In this document: positions 51,770 to 60,810 of the stretch, in pieces | Layout of the letters: each line of letters starts with the position of its first letter | How positions within the stretch are numbered: position 1 is the first letter of the stretch | Assembly (NCBI RefSeq): GCF_018613155.1 | Contig: NZ_JAGGQU010000012.1 | Span: 34,559-98,558, forward strand | DNA length: 64,000 nucleotides | Source: Bacillus sp. ISL-55 | GTDB lineage: Bacteria > Bacillota > Bacilli > Bacillales > Cytobacillaceae | Direction: 5' to 3' | Translations under genes and position numbers: made by a program | The notes under the pieces: generated by a model | What the model saw: the letters and a program-made list of their open reading frames with translations, nothing else | The model's database searches: none | What the model was told of the DNA's origin: nothing

Positions 51770-52705
51770 GTTTTCTTGACAGCTTTTGGCCTCGCACCAT
51801 CAAACCTGTCACGATTCCTTCGTTTTCTTGACAGCTTTTGGCCTCAGGACCACGAACCTGTCACGATTCCTTCGTTTTCTTGACAGCTTTTGGCCTCAGG
51901 ACCTCTAACCTGTCAAGATTCCTTCGTTTTCTTGACAGCTTTTGCCCTCGCACCATCAAACCTGTCACAATTCCTTCGTTTTCTTGACAGCTTTTGGCCT
52001 CAGGACCTCGAACCTGTCATAATTCCTTCGTTTTCTTGACAGCTTTTGGCCTTGCACCATCAAACCTGTCACGATTCCTTCGTTTTCTTGACAGCTTTTG
52101 CCCTCGCACCATCAAACCTGTCATGATTCCTTCGTTTTCTTGACAGCTTTTGGCCTCAGGACCTCTAACCTGTCACAATTCCTTCGTTTTCTTGACAGCT
52201 TTTGGCCTCAGGACCTCGAACCTGTCACGATTCCTTCGTTTTCTTGACAGCTTTTGCCCTCGCACCATCAAACCTGTCATGATTCCTTCGTTTTCTTGAC
52301 AGCTTTTGGCCTCAGGACCTCGAACCTGTCACGATTCCTTCATTTTCTTGACAGCTTTTGGCCTCAGGACCTCGAACCTGTCACGATTCCTTCGTTTTCT
52401 TGACAGCTTTTGCCCTCGCACCATCAAACCTGTCACGATTCCTTCGTTTTCTTGACAGCTTTTCCCCATACGCCACCAAACCTGTCCGAACTTGACCCTA
52501 CTTCTGACAGCTTTTCCCCTGGCGCCACCAAACCTGTCCGAACTTGATCCCACTTCTGACAGCTTTTCTCCCCACACCATCAAACCTGTCCGAACTTGAT
52601 CCTACTTCAGACAGCTTTCCTCCCCGCACCATCAAACCTGTCCGAACTTACCCTTACTTCGGACAGCTTTCCTCCCCGCACCACCAAACCTGTCTGAATA
52701 AAAAA
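51770..52705. repeat. Intergenic array I, 18 units of exactly 52 bp
   Basis: TTGACAG or GGACAG words from 51776 to 52661 fall every 52 bp without a single slip. Early units pair CTGTCACGA or CTGTCAAGA with TCTTGACAG; the last units pair CTGTCCGAA with TTCGGACAG; units between are intermediate. The linker alternates between two forms (CCTCGCACCATCAAA and CCTCAGGACCTCGAA). Fills the 1.1-kb gap between two minus-strand genes. Confidence 0.97.
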
Positions 52706-52735
52706 AAGCACCAACCCAAAAGGCTGGCACTCTCT
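52704..52735 (-). terminator. Terminator downstream of the DUF2269 operon
   Basis: GUGCCAGCC / GGUUGGUGC stem with wobble pairs and eight T on the minus strand. Confidence 0.65.
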
Positions 52736-52747
52736 CTTCCTATCATC

Positions 52748-52894
52748 CTACTTAACAAACACATAAGGATTTCCGCCGATGGACTTCCTCATTTCTTCAG
52801 TAATCACAACACTGGAGGCCTGTGGCCGTGCTGCAGCACCTGTCGTCTGTTTCTTTTCTCCGCTTCCATCATAGAACATTGGCTTCGCTTGCAT
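52748..52894 (-). CDS. Small 48-residue protein
   Basis: MQAKPMFYDGSGEKKQTTGA, then VVITEEMRKSIGGNPYVFVK. TAGGGGGAAATATA before the ATG, 11 bases after the DUF2269 stop, so it is cotranscribed with that gene. Family unknown. Confidence 0.65.
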   Translation of the reverse strand: MQAKPMFYDGSGEKKQTTGAAARPQASSVVITEEMRKSIGGNPYVFVK

Positions 52895-52905
52895 TATATT
52901 TCCCC

Positions 52906-53361
52906 CTAGAATGGTTTTGTTGACATAAGCACGATAAGCACAACTGCTGCGACATGTGCGATACCATTTAGCTTGGCAGCTTTTTTATCCAGCTGATGAT
53001 ACTCGGCTGGCAGTTCGCCGTCTTCGCTGTTCATGACAAGATCGACTTGCTGTCCGATTGTTTTTGGCAGCATTCCTGCGACGACCGGCTGAATCAGCAC
53101 ATATATAACCAAAGAACTGATGAACCATCCCTGCGACCACAAAGCCGGGTTGACGATAGCCATCAGGATTCCGCTGGCTAACAATGTAAGCGACCCAACC
53201 TTGGCAAAAATCTCTATTTTTTTATTAATCTCAAAACATACTTTTGCGTTCGTTACTGACTTAGCACCAAACTTGGCAACCACCGGCATTCCAAAGCTCG
53301 CTCCTAAACCAACAACGGCCGCGATGACATGAACTAAAACTAATAATCCATATAAAGTCAC
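52906..53361 (-). CDS. DUF2269 family membrane protein
   Basis: 151 residues from GTG five bases after GGGGG (TTG two codons earlier is too close). Four helices; LLVLVHVIAAVVGLGASFGMP with a buried histidine and HVAAVVLIVLMS near the end fit DUF2269, thought to be haem- or redox-related membrane proteins. Function not established. Confidence 0.8.
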   Translation of the reverse strand: MTLYGLLVLVHVIAAVVGLGASFGMPVVAKFGAKSVTNAKVCFEINKKIEIFAKVGSLTLLASGILMAIVNPALWSQGWFISSLVIYVLIQPVVAGMLPKTIGQQVDLVMNSEDGELPAEYHQLDKKAAKLNGIAHVAAVVLIVLMSTKPF

Positions 53362-53474
53362 ACTCAATCCCCCTAGAACTTTTTACCTATATATTTATAC
53401 CATAAATATTTCCTCTTGCGGGTAAAAATTCTTATTTTTCCACCTTGTTTATAGTGTTTTCCTGCATCACCAAA

Positions 53475-53512
53475 CAAAAAAAGGGAAGCATGAACAAATA
53501 TCCATGCTTCCC
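53475..53512 (-). terminator. Terminator of the ABC-F gene
   Basis: GGGAAGCATG / CATGCTTCCC stem and seven T on the minus strand. Confidence 0.9.
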
Positions 53513-53517
53513 CTCAC

Positions 53518-55428
53518 TTACTCCCCGGCACTCAGCCACATCTCCATCGCCAGCTCGAGTTCCTTATTCAGTTGCTGTTTCCTGCTATACAGCTTATCAA
53601 GCTCCTCATAATCCTGATGAATCCCCATCACTAAATCAAGCTCAGTGATTTCTTTTTCCAGGCCTTCGATCTTCCTGAAAAGCTGCGCCGTGGAAGGTTC
53701 CGGTTGCGACTGTTGCGCCACATTCTTCTTGAAAACAGTCACCGGTTCGATCACAGTTTTCTGCTCTGCCGCAGACTTCTCCCTTTTATAATCATCGTAA
53801 TTCCCCTCATAGCTCTTCAGCCCACATTCCTCAACCGCAATCACCCGCTCACCGATTTTATTGATAAAATAGCGGTCATGTGAAATGAAGAAAATCGTAC
53901 CTTTGAAATCGTCCAGCGCTGCCTCAAGGGTTTCAATCGAATCAATATCCAGATGGTTCGTAGGCTCATCAAGGATCAGTAAATTGATATCCTGGAACAT
54001 CAGCATCGCCAGCTTGAGTCTGATCCTTTCTCCGCCTGACAGGAATTTCACCTTTTTGAAGACACTCTTTTTATAAAACATGAACTTCGCAAGATACTCG
54101 CGCGCTTTCCCTTCGACAATCGAGATGTCCTCACGGAAGCATTCAAGCACAGTCAGCTCTTCGTTCGCAAAAACGATCTTCTGAGGCAGATAGGCGGCCA
54201 TCACATTCGCACCCAACTCAACCACACCAGCATCCGGCTGCTCCTCGCCTAACAGCATTTTCAGGAATGTCGTCTTCCCGCTGCCATTCGGACCAACCAG
54301 ACCGACCCGCTCACCGTAATGAACCATCAGATCAGCGCCATCAAAAATCACCTTATCCTCATAACGCTTAGAAACACCAACCGCCTTGATCGTTTCATTC
54401 CCGGAGCGCACAGCATCCTTAAAACTCAAACGCATATTCCGCCGCTCAAAAATCGGCTTATCAATCCGATCCAGCTTATCAAGCTTCTTCTGGATGCTCG
54501 CCGCGCGCCTGAAAAATTTGTTATTATCGGCCCGCAACGCCCAGTCCCGCAGGCTCGTCACCTGCTTCTCCATATTATTGACCTTCTTCTGCTGCTCGCG
54601 GAACTGCTCATACTGCACCCGCATATTCTCTTCCTTTTGACTGATAAAACTAGAATAGTTCCCCCTGTAGCTAATCGTTTCCATGTCCTCGATCTCGACG
54701 ATTTTGTTCACGACATTATCGAGGAAATAGCGGTCATGCGAGACAATCAGTACGATGCCCTTATAATTTTTCAAAAAGCCTTCGAGCCATTCAATCGACT
54801 CCATATCAAGATGGTTCGTCGGCTCATCGAGCAGCAAGATATCCGGCTGGTGAATCAGGATTTTCCCGAGGCCAACAGTGGTTTTCTCGCCGCCGCTCAA
54901 CAAATCGAAATCCCTCTGTAAAAAGTCCTCGGCAAACTTAAGACCAGTACATACCTTGCTCAGCTTCTCCTCCTGCTCATAACCGCCCTTTGCTTCGAAT
55001 ACATTCACCAGATCACTATACTTATTTAACGCTTTTTCAAGAGCATCATCCTGTAAAATCTGCATCTGCGCTTCTATATCACGCATCTGTTTTTCAACCT
55101 CATGGACTTCTTCAAAGGCCAGATTCAAAACGTCGATCACTTTTAAACCGGCGGGATACGAAGGCATCTGTTCCAAATAGGCAAACGATGCTCCCCTCGG
55201 ACGATGGACCAGCCCCTCATCATATCCAGGACTTGAGGTTTGCGGGTAGCCGGGATAATAATGCATGTGCTCGATCCCGGCAATCACCTTAAGGACCGTG
55301 CTTTTCCCGCTGCCATTCGCCCCGACAATCCCCACCTTATCCCCTTCAAATGCTTCCAATGTAAAACTGTTCACGACCAGTGTCGCTTCCATATATTTTT
55401 TGATGCCATGCACTTTCAGTTCTAACAT
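53518..55428 (-). CDS. ABC-F family ATPase
   Basis: 636 residues from ATG six bases after AGAAGGA. Two ATPase modules with Walker A (GANGSGKST, GPNGSGKTT), signature (LSGGEKTT, LSGGERIR) and Walker B (LLLDEPTNHLD, LILDEPTNHLD); no membrane part. An interdomain linker of about 90 residues and a C-terminal coiled coil are present. ABC-F proteins act on the ribosome, either as translation factors or antibiotic protection proteins; which one is undecided. Confidence 0.9.
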   Translation of the reverse strand: MLELKVHGIKKYMEATLVVNSFTLEAFEGDKVGIVGANGSGKSTVLKVIAGIEHMHYYPGYPQTSSPGYDEGLVHRPRGASFAYLEQMPSYPAGLKVIDVLNLAFEEVHEVEKQMRDIEAQMQILQDDALEKALNKYSDLVNVFEAKGGYEQEEKLSKVCTGLKFAEDFLQRDFDLLSGGEKTTVGLGKILIHQPDILLLDEPTNHLDMESIEWLEGFLKNYKGIVLIVSHDRYFLDNVVNKIVEIEDMETISYRGNYSSFISQKEENMRVQYEQFREQQKKVNNMEKQVTSLRDWALRADNNKFFRRAASIQKKLDKLDRIDKPIFERRNMRLSFKDAVRSGNETIKAVGVSKRYEDKVIFDGADLMVHYGERVGLVGPNGSGKTTFLKMLLGEEQPDAGVVELGANVMAAYLPQKIVFANEELTVLECFREDISIVEGKAREYLAKFMFYKKSVFKKVKFLSGGERIRLKLAMLMFQDINLLILDEPTNHLDIDSIETLEAALDDFKGTIFFISHDRYFINKIGERVIAVEECGLKSYEGNYDDYKREKSAAEQKTVIEPVTVFKKNVAQQSQPEPSTAQLFRKIEGLEKEITELDLVMGIHQDYEELDKLYSRKQQLNKELELAMEMWLSAGE

Positions 55429-55892
55429 ATCAATTCCTTCTTTCATCCATAATGAAGCTACGCTTTTATGGACAGCACAAAGAAGAACCTATTTACCATT
55501 CATTTTTTCCAATATTAAAAGACTGCAGAAATCCCTACAGTCTTGAATCACCATTTTCAGCAAGCACAAATAAGCCTATGCCAAAAAATCACTATCACGA
55601 TTCAGTAAAGTAAGTTATCTTCTAATTGCCGTAATTCCATAAAGAGCATAACGAAATAAACCTATGCAACATAGGCATTTTTACACTCTATACAAAATCC
55701 TTATTAATTAAATTAATAATTAGCAATTAGATGTTGGTTCCATAAACTTACTTTCCCTCCTCAATCATTTGCTTCATTATCTCAGGTTTCCATTATTTTG
55801 TAAATATTATTGGATAATTTTTCATGATTCTTCTTCCCCCGAGACAAGCATAAATTAGTAGAAAACTTGTCCACCAGAAAGGATTCCACGCA
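55429..55892. other. Divergent intergenic region, possible ABC-F leader
   Basis: On the minus strand CAAGACTGTAG-loop-CTGCAGTCTT followed by TTTAATATT (about 55518-55545) could be a weak attenuator. A 15-codon frame starting MLFMELRQLEDN lies upstream without a clear ribosome site. ABC-F resistance genes are often controlled this way, but the evidence here is thin. Confidence 0.35.
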
Positions 55893-56813
55893 ATGATTCC
55901 GATACGCGCTAAGCTTACAGCTTCTATCTATGCACTTTTATCAATCAGCTTTTGGGGAGTTTCCTTTGTTTCTGCAAAAGCTGTACTCGCAAAGCTCGAT
56001 CCATATTCTTTATTGGTCCTCCGCTTTGGCCTGGGGGCTTTGTTTTTGTTGATGATTTTACTTCTGAATCGTTATCGTTTGCGGATTTCGATTGGATACA
56101 TCCCTCATTTGGTTGTCCTCGGAATACTGGGCGTCTTTGTTCACCAAGTACTGCAGGCAACGGCTCTGACAACCATCAATGCTTCGTCCGCGGGCTGGCT
56201 GATTTCTTTTTCGCCTATTTTCACCGTCATCCTTTCAGTTCTGTTTTTGCATGAAAAGATGAATGTAAAAAAAGCACTTGGAATGGTGGTCGCCATTGCA
56301 GGGGTCTTTCTTGTCACCACCACCCGGAGCGGCCATTCCTTCGAGTTCGCTTTGAACATCGGCTTCATCCTGATGATTCTCAGCACACTGAACTGGGCGA
56401 TCTATTCCATCCTGTTAAAAAGGCTCCACATCCCGTATCCTGCATTATTAGTGACATTTTACATGAGCTTGATCGGCTTCATGCTCACCCTCCCTTTTAT
56501 CATCCGCAACAGAGGCTGGGAATCCGTGTCCCTGCTGAACCAGACGGAGTGGGCACATCTTTTGTTTCTTGCGATATTCGTATCTGGAATCGGCTATTGG
56601 TATTGGGGAAAAGCGCTGGAGGTGCTGGATGCTTCTAGGGTATCTGTTTTTATATACCTTGAACCCCTGGTCACCCTGTTTGCCGCCATTTTTCTTCTAC
56701 ATGAAAAATTTATCCTCATAAGTGCGATTGGCGGAATCATAATTATTATAGGAGTGGTTATTGTCAATGGTGGTCTTGCACGTTTAGTGGCGAGAGCTAT
56801 TTTTAAAAAATGA
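55893..56813 (+). CDS. EamA/DMT family transporter
   Basis: 306 residues, ten helices in two EamA repeats (SISFWGVSFVSAKAVLAKL and IYSILLKRLHIPYPALL). Exporter of amino acids or metabolites. Its stop is followed at once by a cysteine dioxygenase gene, suggesting cysteine or sulfinate as cargo (inference from position). GAAAGG precedes the ATG. Confidence 0.88.
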   Translation: MIPIRAKLTASIYALLSISFWGVSFVSAKAVLAKLDPYSLLVLRFGLGALFLLMILLLNRYRLRISIGYIPHLVVLGILGVFVHQVLQATALTTINASSAGWLISFSPIFTVILSVLFLHEKMNVKKALGMVVAIAGVFLVTTTRSGHSFEFALNIGFILMILSTLNWAIYSILLKRLHIPYPALLVTFYMSLIGFMLTLPFIIRNRGWESVSLLNQTEWAHLLFLAIFVSGIGYWYWGKALEVLDASRVSVFIYLEPLVTLFAAIFLLHEKFILISAIGGIIIIIGVVIVNGGLARLVARAIFKK

Positions 56814-56830
56814 AGAAGGTGGGAGTGCCC

Positions 56831-57409
56831 ATGGCTATAAATTCTCAGGCTAAAAAAGTGTTAGATTCACTAATAGATCCTTCCAAAGACGAGATGAAGG
56901 AAGCGTTGGCGAAGATCAATATGTCTGTAAATGAATTGAAGCCCTTTCTCCAATCAGCTTCAGGCAAGCCTTATTATCGAAAACTTCTCTACAAAAGCGA
57001 GGATGTAGAGCTTCTGGTGATGAACTGGTCAGATTTAGAATGCGCTCCGCATGATCACGGGAATTCCCATGGCTGGATCCAGGTGGTTAACGGAACCTCT
57101 GTTAATTCAGTTTACGAGGTTAATGACAACACCCTGCCCAAAGAGCTGTTCAAGGAGTACCACCATCAGGGGAAGTTCTTTTATGCACCGAAGAAAGGCG
57201 TCCACAAGATGCAAGCAGACGGCACAAGCGGACTCGTCACTCTCCACCTCTATTCCCCTCCCATCAGCGGCATGAAAGTGTACGACCTAGAAAAATGCGC
57301 AGCCTGTGTCGTCTCCGATGACTGTGGAGCCTGGTGGCCAGATGAGCAGCGTCAGAAAATTGAGGAAATCCAGCTTTCAAAAAAAGAAGACGGTTCTCAT
57401 TCTTCATGA
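56831..57409 (+). CDS. Cysteine dioxygenase-type cupin
   Basis: 192 residues from ATG five bases after GGGAG; an ATG overlapping the EamA stop is the alternative. H-x-H iron ligands in CAPHDHGNSHGWIQVVNG and the third histidine in GLVTLHLYSPP, the cupin pattern of type I CDO. Converts cysteine (or a related thiol) to the sulfinate with O2. The C-terminus has an unusual CAACVVSDDCG cluster. Confidence 0.85.
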   Translation: MAINSQAKKVLDSLIDPSKDEMKEALAKINMSVNELKPFLQSASGKPYYRKLLYKSEDVELLVMNWSDLECAPHDHGNSHGWIQVVNGTSVNSVYEVNDNTLPKELFKEYHHQGKFFYAPKKGVHKMQADGTSGLVTLHLYSPPISGMKVYDLEKCAACVVSDDCGAWWPDEQRQKIEEIQLSKKEDGSHSS

Positions 57410-57423
57410 GAACCGTCTTCTAT
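57386..57423. terminator. Shared terminator
   Basis: AGACGGTTCTC / GAGAACCGTCT stem overlapping the end of the dioxygenase gene; also serves the convergent DUF1456 gene. Confidence 0.85.
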
Positions 57424-57427
57424 CTTT

Positions 57428-57919
57428 TTATCCGCGGAATTTCAAGGCCAGGCCCTTCAGGAAATTCCTCGCGAATTTATCGCCGCATTCCCGGTAGTTC
57501 TTGTGTCCTTCTTTTCTCAAAATCGCCCCGAGTTCACCCTTAGACACGCGGACTCCCGCAAGGTCAAAAATCTCGAGCATATCCTCGCTCGTGAGCGACA
57601 GGGCGATCTTCAATTTTTTCAAAAGCTGGTTATTCACTGTCTCCCCGGTTAGTGGCGGAGCACCAGTTTCTCCCGGACGCTTCCCTCTTTTAAAAGTAAC
57701 CATGCCATTCAGGAATTGCTCCATCATCGTATTGTTGACTCTTATGTAGCCCTCTGGGATAATCTCTTCACCATATTCATCTTCATCTACCCTCTGTAGC
57801 ATCATGCGGACATCGTCCTTCGCCACTTCCACGCCGCCTAGATTGAATATCTCTACCATATCAGTATCTTTGATATCCAATGCGTATCGCAAACGGATCA
57901 TTATATCATTGTTAAGCAT
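57428..57919 (-). CDS. DUF1456 family protein (YehS-like)
   Basis: 163 residues, two homologous halves: IMIRLRYALDIKDTDMVEIF and KKLKIALSLTSEDMLEIFDLAG, the DUF1456 repeat. Soluble; function unknown. AGGAGGATTTTTTA precedes the ATG. Confidence 0.88.
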   Translation of the reverse strand: MLNNDIMIRLRYALDIKDTDMVEIFNLGGVEVAKDDVRMMLQRVDEDEYGEEIIPEGYIRVNNTMMEQFLNGMVTFKRGKRPGETGAPPLTGETVNNQLLKKLKIALSLTSEDMLEIFDLAGVRVSKGELGAILRKEGHKNYRECGDKFARNFLKGLALKFRG

Positions 57920-58063
57920 TAAAAAATCCTCCTATAAAAAGCTGTACCATTAGTATTCCCGATTAACTATTGCAGTCTAACATTAAATGTTAAAAAAGCC
58001 TATAGTTTTCACCTTCGAAAGCGACTCGAAGACAGTTTTAGAGCAGGGAGCTGCAACAACTCA

Positions 58064-58300
58064 TTAAGATTTCTGGCTTTTGCTAAAGAACCTGGTTACA
58101 GCAAATGCAATCCCCAATGACAATACAGAGATCAACAATGGGATTGAGCTTGTATTTCCGAACTCAACCTGTGAAGGCAAACCAGCCGATTCCGATGGGA
58201 ATTCAGGCGTATAAAATGCGGTTAACAGCAGACCAGATACTACCTGCAACACGATATATGCCAAGATAAAACTTCCGGCAAACAACAAATATTTCTTCAT
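58064..58300 (-). CDS. Small membrane protein, two helices
   Basis: 78 residues from ATG eight bases after AAAGGG. MKKYLLFAGSFILAYIVLQV and SIPLLISVLSLGIAFAVTRF flank an outer loop rich in Pro/Ser. Common in Bacillus, role unknown. Confidence 0.7.
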   Translation of the reverse strand: MKKYLLFAGSFILAYIVLQVVSGLLLTAFYTPEFPSESAGLPSQVEFGNTSSIPLLISVLSLGIAFAVTRFFSKSQKS

Positions 58301-58411
58301 CTCCATCACCCTTTCCTACCTATTAGTACGGTCGGATCTTTAATAAGTTTCAGAAAGGCTCGGTCTTCATAACGGAAGTGACCAGCCAATCGCCTATCAA
58401 AAATTTTCAAA

Positions 58412-58481
58412 TCGTAATGATTACGAAAATCATTTACAAAAATAAATTTCTGTTTTACACTTTAAATCGTAATCATTTCGA
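58412..58481 (+). promoter_or_regulatory. Two Zur boxes upstream of znuA
   Basis: TCGTAATGATTACGA (58412-58426, perfect) and TCGTAATCATTTCGA (58467-58481, one mismatch), matching the Bacillus Zur consensus. Starts are 55 bp apart. Confidence 0.88.
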
Positions 58482-58511
58482 TTAACAAAAATATGGTTTA
58501 AGGAGATCACA

Positions 58512-59726
58512 ATGAAAATTGCTAAACTATCACTTGGTTTACTGTTATTAGTGGGTTTGACACTAGCTGGATGTTCCACCAGCAAGAAATCCGCCAGCAA
58601 AAATAATTCAGAAGCTGCTAAGCTGACGGTCTATACAACCATCTACCCTCTTCAGGATTTTGCGAAAAAAATCGGCGGGGAATTCGTGGATGTGGAAAGC
58701 ATCTATCCTCCTAATGTTGACGCCCATAGCTTCGAACCAAGCACGAAAGATATGATGAAGCTTGCTGAAGCCGATTTATTCATTTATTCCGGTGCCGGAA
58801 TCGAAGGGTTTGCGGAAAAAGCGGAGCAAGCCTTAAAAAATGAAAAGGTCAAGATTGTAAAAGCCACAGAAAATGTAAAAATGATTGAGTCTTCCCATGA
58901 TCATTCTCATGAAGGAGAAGATGCTCATTCCGATGAAGAGCACCATGACGAAAAAGCCACTCACTCCGATGAAGAACACCATGACGAAGAAGCCGCTCAC
59001 TCCGAAGAAGAGCACCATGACGAAAAAGCCGCTCACTCTGATGAAAATCACCATGACGAAGATGCCGCTCACTCCGAAAAAGAGCACCATGACGAAGATA
59101 CCGCTCACTCGGACGAAGAACAGCATAACGAAGAAAACGCTCACTCGGATGCAGATCACCACGACGAAGAAAACACTCATTCCGACGAGGACCACCATGA
59201 TAAAAACTTAGACCCTCATGTTTGGCTTGATCCAATCCTGTCTATCAAACTGGCATCAAATATCAAAGATTCCTTGATCGAGCTTATGCCTGATCGCGAA
59301 CAGGAATTTGAACGGAATTTCGCGCAACTAGAGAAAGACCTGAAGGAATTGGACAATGAATTCAAGACTGTGATTGACCAGGCTGAAAACAAACATCTGC
59401 TTGTTGCTCATGAAGCGTATGGATACTGGGCAAATAGATACGGAATCATTCAGATTGCTGTGAATGGACTTTCTCCTACCCAGGAGCCTTCACAACGAGA
59501 ATTGACAAAGTTAATTGAAGAAGCAAAAGAACATAATTTGAAATACATTGCGTTTGAACAGAATGTGTCGTCCCGTGTGGCTGAAATGATTCAAAGGGAA
59601 ATTGGTGCCGAGACAGTCACCTTATATAACCTTGAGTCCGTCTCAGCTGAAGATATGAAAAATCAAGAAGACTATTTCAGCCTGATGCGAAAGAATCTTC
59701 AGACCCTGGATAAAGTGTTAAATTGA
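58512..59726 (+). CDS. znuA: Zinc ABC transporter substrate-binding lipoprotein with His-rich repeats
   Basis: 404 residues. Lipobox LAGC (about residue 21). Metal ligands are in DAHSFEPS, DPHVWLDP and LVAHEAYGYW plus the late FEQNVSS/Glu region. Between residues about 130 and 235 lies an enlarged His/Asp/Glu loop of eight 12-residue units (HSDEEHHDEKAT type), far longer than usual. It delivers Zn2+ to a ZnuBC permease not found here; YcgR/YcgQ genes follow instead. Zur boxes control it. Confidence 0.92.
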   Translation: MKIAKLSLGLLLLVGLTLAGCSTSKKSASKNNSEAAKLTVYTTIYPLQDFAKKIGGEFVDVESIYPPNVDAHSFEPSTKDMMKLAEADLFIYSGAGIEGFAEKAEQALKNEKVKIVKATENVKMIESSHDHSHEGEDAHSDEEHHDEKATHSDEEHHDEEAAHSEEEHHDEKAAHSDENHHDEDAAHSEKEHHDEDTAHSDEEQHNEENAHSDADHHDEENTHSDEDHHDKNLDPHVWLDPILSIKLASNIKDSLIELMPDREQEFERNFAQLEKDLKELDNEFKTVIDQAENKHLLVAHEAYGYWANRYGIIQIAVNGLSPTQEPSQRELTKLIEEAKEHNLKYIAFEQNVSSRVAEMIQREIGAETVTLYNLESVSAEDMKNQEDYFSLMRKNLQTLDKVLN

Positions 59727-59734
59727 TAGTCTTT

Positions 59735-59784
59735 TTTACTAGATTGCACATATTTTCTTTATTCCATTAGTACAATCTAGTAAA
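59735..59784 (+). promoter_or_regulatory. Perfect inverted repeat between znuA and ycgR
   Basis: TTTACTAGATTG and CAATCTAGTAAA, 12-bp arms with a 26-base loop, not followed by a T run. Could be an mRNA-stabilising stem or an operator. Confidence 0.6.
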
Positions 59785-59802
59785 TGTAACTAGGAGGATA
59801 AA

Positions 59803-60798
59803 ATGATTCGATTAATCCGATCTAATTTATTGGACATTACAGGTTTTATGGTGATTCTGGCTTTTCTCATGCTGTTAAGCCTTGGGATGGGGTTTCAAAG
59901 TAAGCTGGAAATCCCCTCTTCCATTCTGAATCTGAATACGATATTCCTTAGTATCTTAATAGAAGCCTTCCCGTTCGTTCTGATCGGGGTGCTGATTGCG
60001 GGGATGATTCAGATTTTTGTCACCGAGGAGCATATAAGCAGGTGGATTCCTAAGAACAAATATTTGGCGATTGTCATGAGCTGCAGTGTTGGCGCTCTTT
60101 TTCCGGCCTGCGAATGCGGAATCGTGCCAATCATCCGCAGACTCGTTGGCAAAGGTGTCCCGATAGCAGCTGCGATTGGCTTCATGCTGACAGGTCCCCT
60201 CATCAATCCGATAGTCATTGCGTCTACATATATGGCTTTTGGCAACGATTTTAAAATCGCTGCGCTTCGAATGGGGCTGGGATTTGCCATCGCGATTCTT
60301 GTCGCCTTCATGGTTGGCATGATATTCAAAGGAACGCAGTTCAAGAAAAGCACCTCCTTGCACGTCCATAGTCATTCCAAGAAACAGTCCTTCCTCGAAA
60401 AATTCTGGGCCATGCTCCAGCATTCAATTGATGAGTTTTTCGACATGGCCAAGTATCTGATCATCGGAGCGTTCCTGGCCGCTCTGGTCCAGACCTATAT
60501 GCCGGCGAAGACATTATTGGAAATTGGCAGTGGTGCGGCTTCCTCACTGGCTGTCATGATGGGACTTGCTTACTTCCTGTCTCTTTGTTCTGAGGCAGAT
60601 GCCTTCATTGGGGCTTCGTTCAGCAGTATCTTCCCTTCAACCTCGATCCTTGGCTTCCTGATTTTCGGGCCGATGATTGACTTGAAAAATACGCTGATCA
60701 TGATGAGCGTGTTCCGGGTTAAATTTGTCATGACCGTCCTTGCGCTCGTCGCTGGGACTGTATTCACCATTCTCATGCTGTTTGGCGGCATGCTATAG
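59803..60798 (+). CDS. Permease of the YcgR/DUF318 family
   Basis: 331 residues, eight helices. SCSVGALFPACECGIVPIIRRL contains the conserved cysteine pair of DUF318 permeases (metal or metalloid transport), and FLSLCSEADAFIGASF the second signature. Two genes, ycgR-ycgQ, usually occur together. AGGAGG precedes the ATG. Position behind znuA suggests zinc handling. Confidence 0.82.
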   Translation: MIRLIRSNLLDITGFMVILAFLMLLSLGMGFQSKLEIPSSILNLNTIFLSILIEAFPFVLIGVLIAGMIQIFVTEEHISRWIPKNKYLAIVMSCSVGALFPACECGIVPIIRRLVGKGVPIAAAIGFMLTGPLINPIVIASTYMAFGNDFKIAALRMGLGFAIAILVAFMVGMIFKGTQFKKSTSLHVHSHSKKQSFLEKFWAMLQHSIDEFFDMAKYLIIGAFLAALVQTYMPAKTLLEIGSGAASSLAVMMGLAYFLSLCSEADAFIGASFSSIFPSTSILGFLIFGPMIDLKNTLIMMSVFRVKFVMTVLALVAGTVFTILMLFGGML

Positions 60799-60810
60799 GA
60801 GGTCTTGTCC

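Noticed and set aside
51770-52705. CRISPR array
   Set aside because: Units are almost wholly conserved, without unique spacers between constant repeats, and no cas genes are present. It is a plain tandem array with inverted arms.
58833-59235. Hydrophobic and His-rich frames opposite or overlapping the znuA repeat region
   Set aside because: They are shadows of the 36-bp coding repeat of znuA in other frames.
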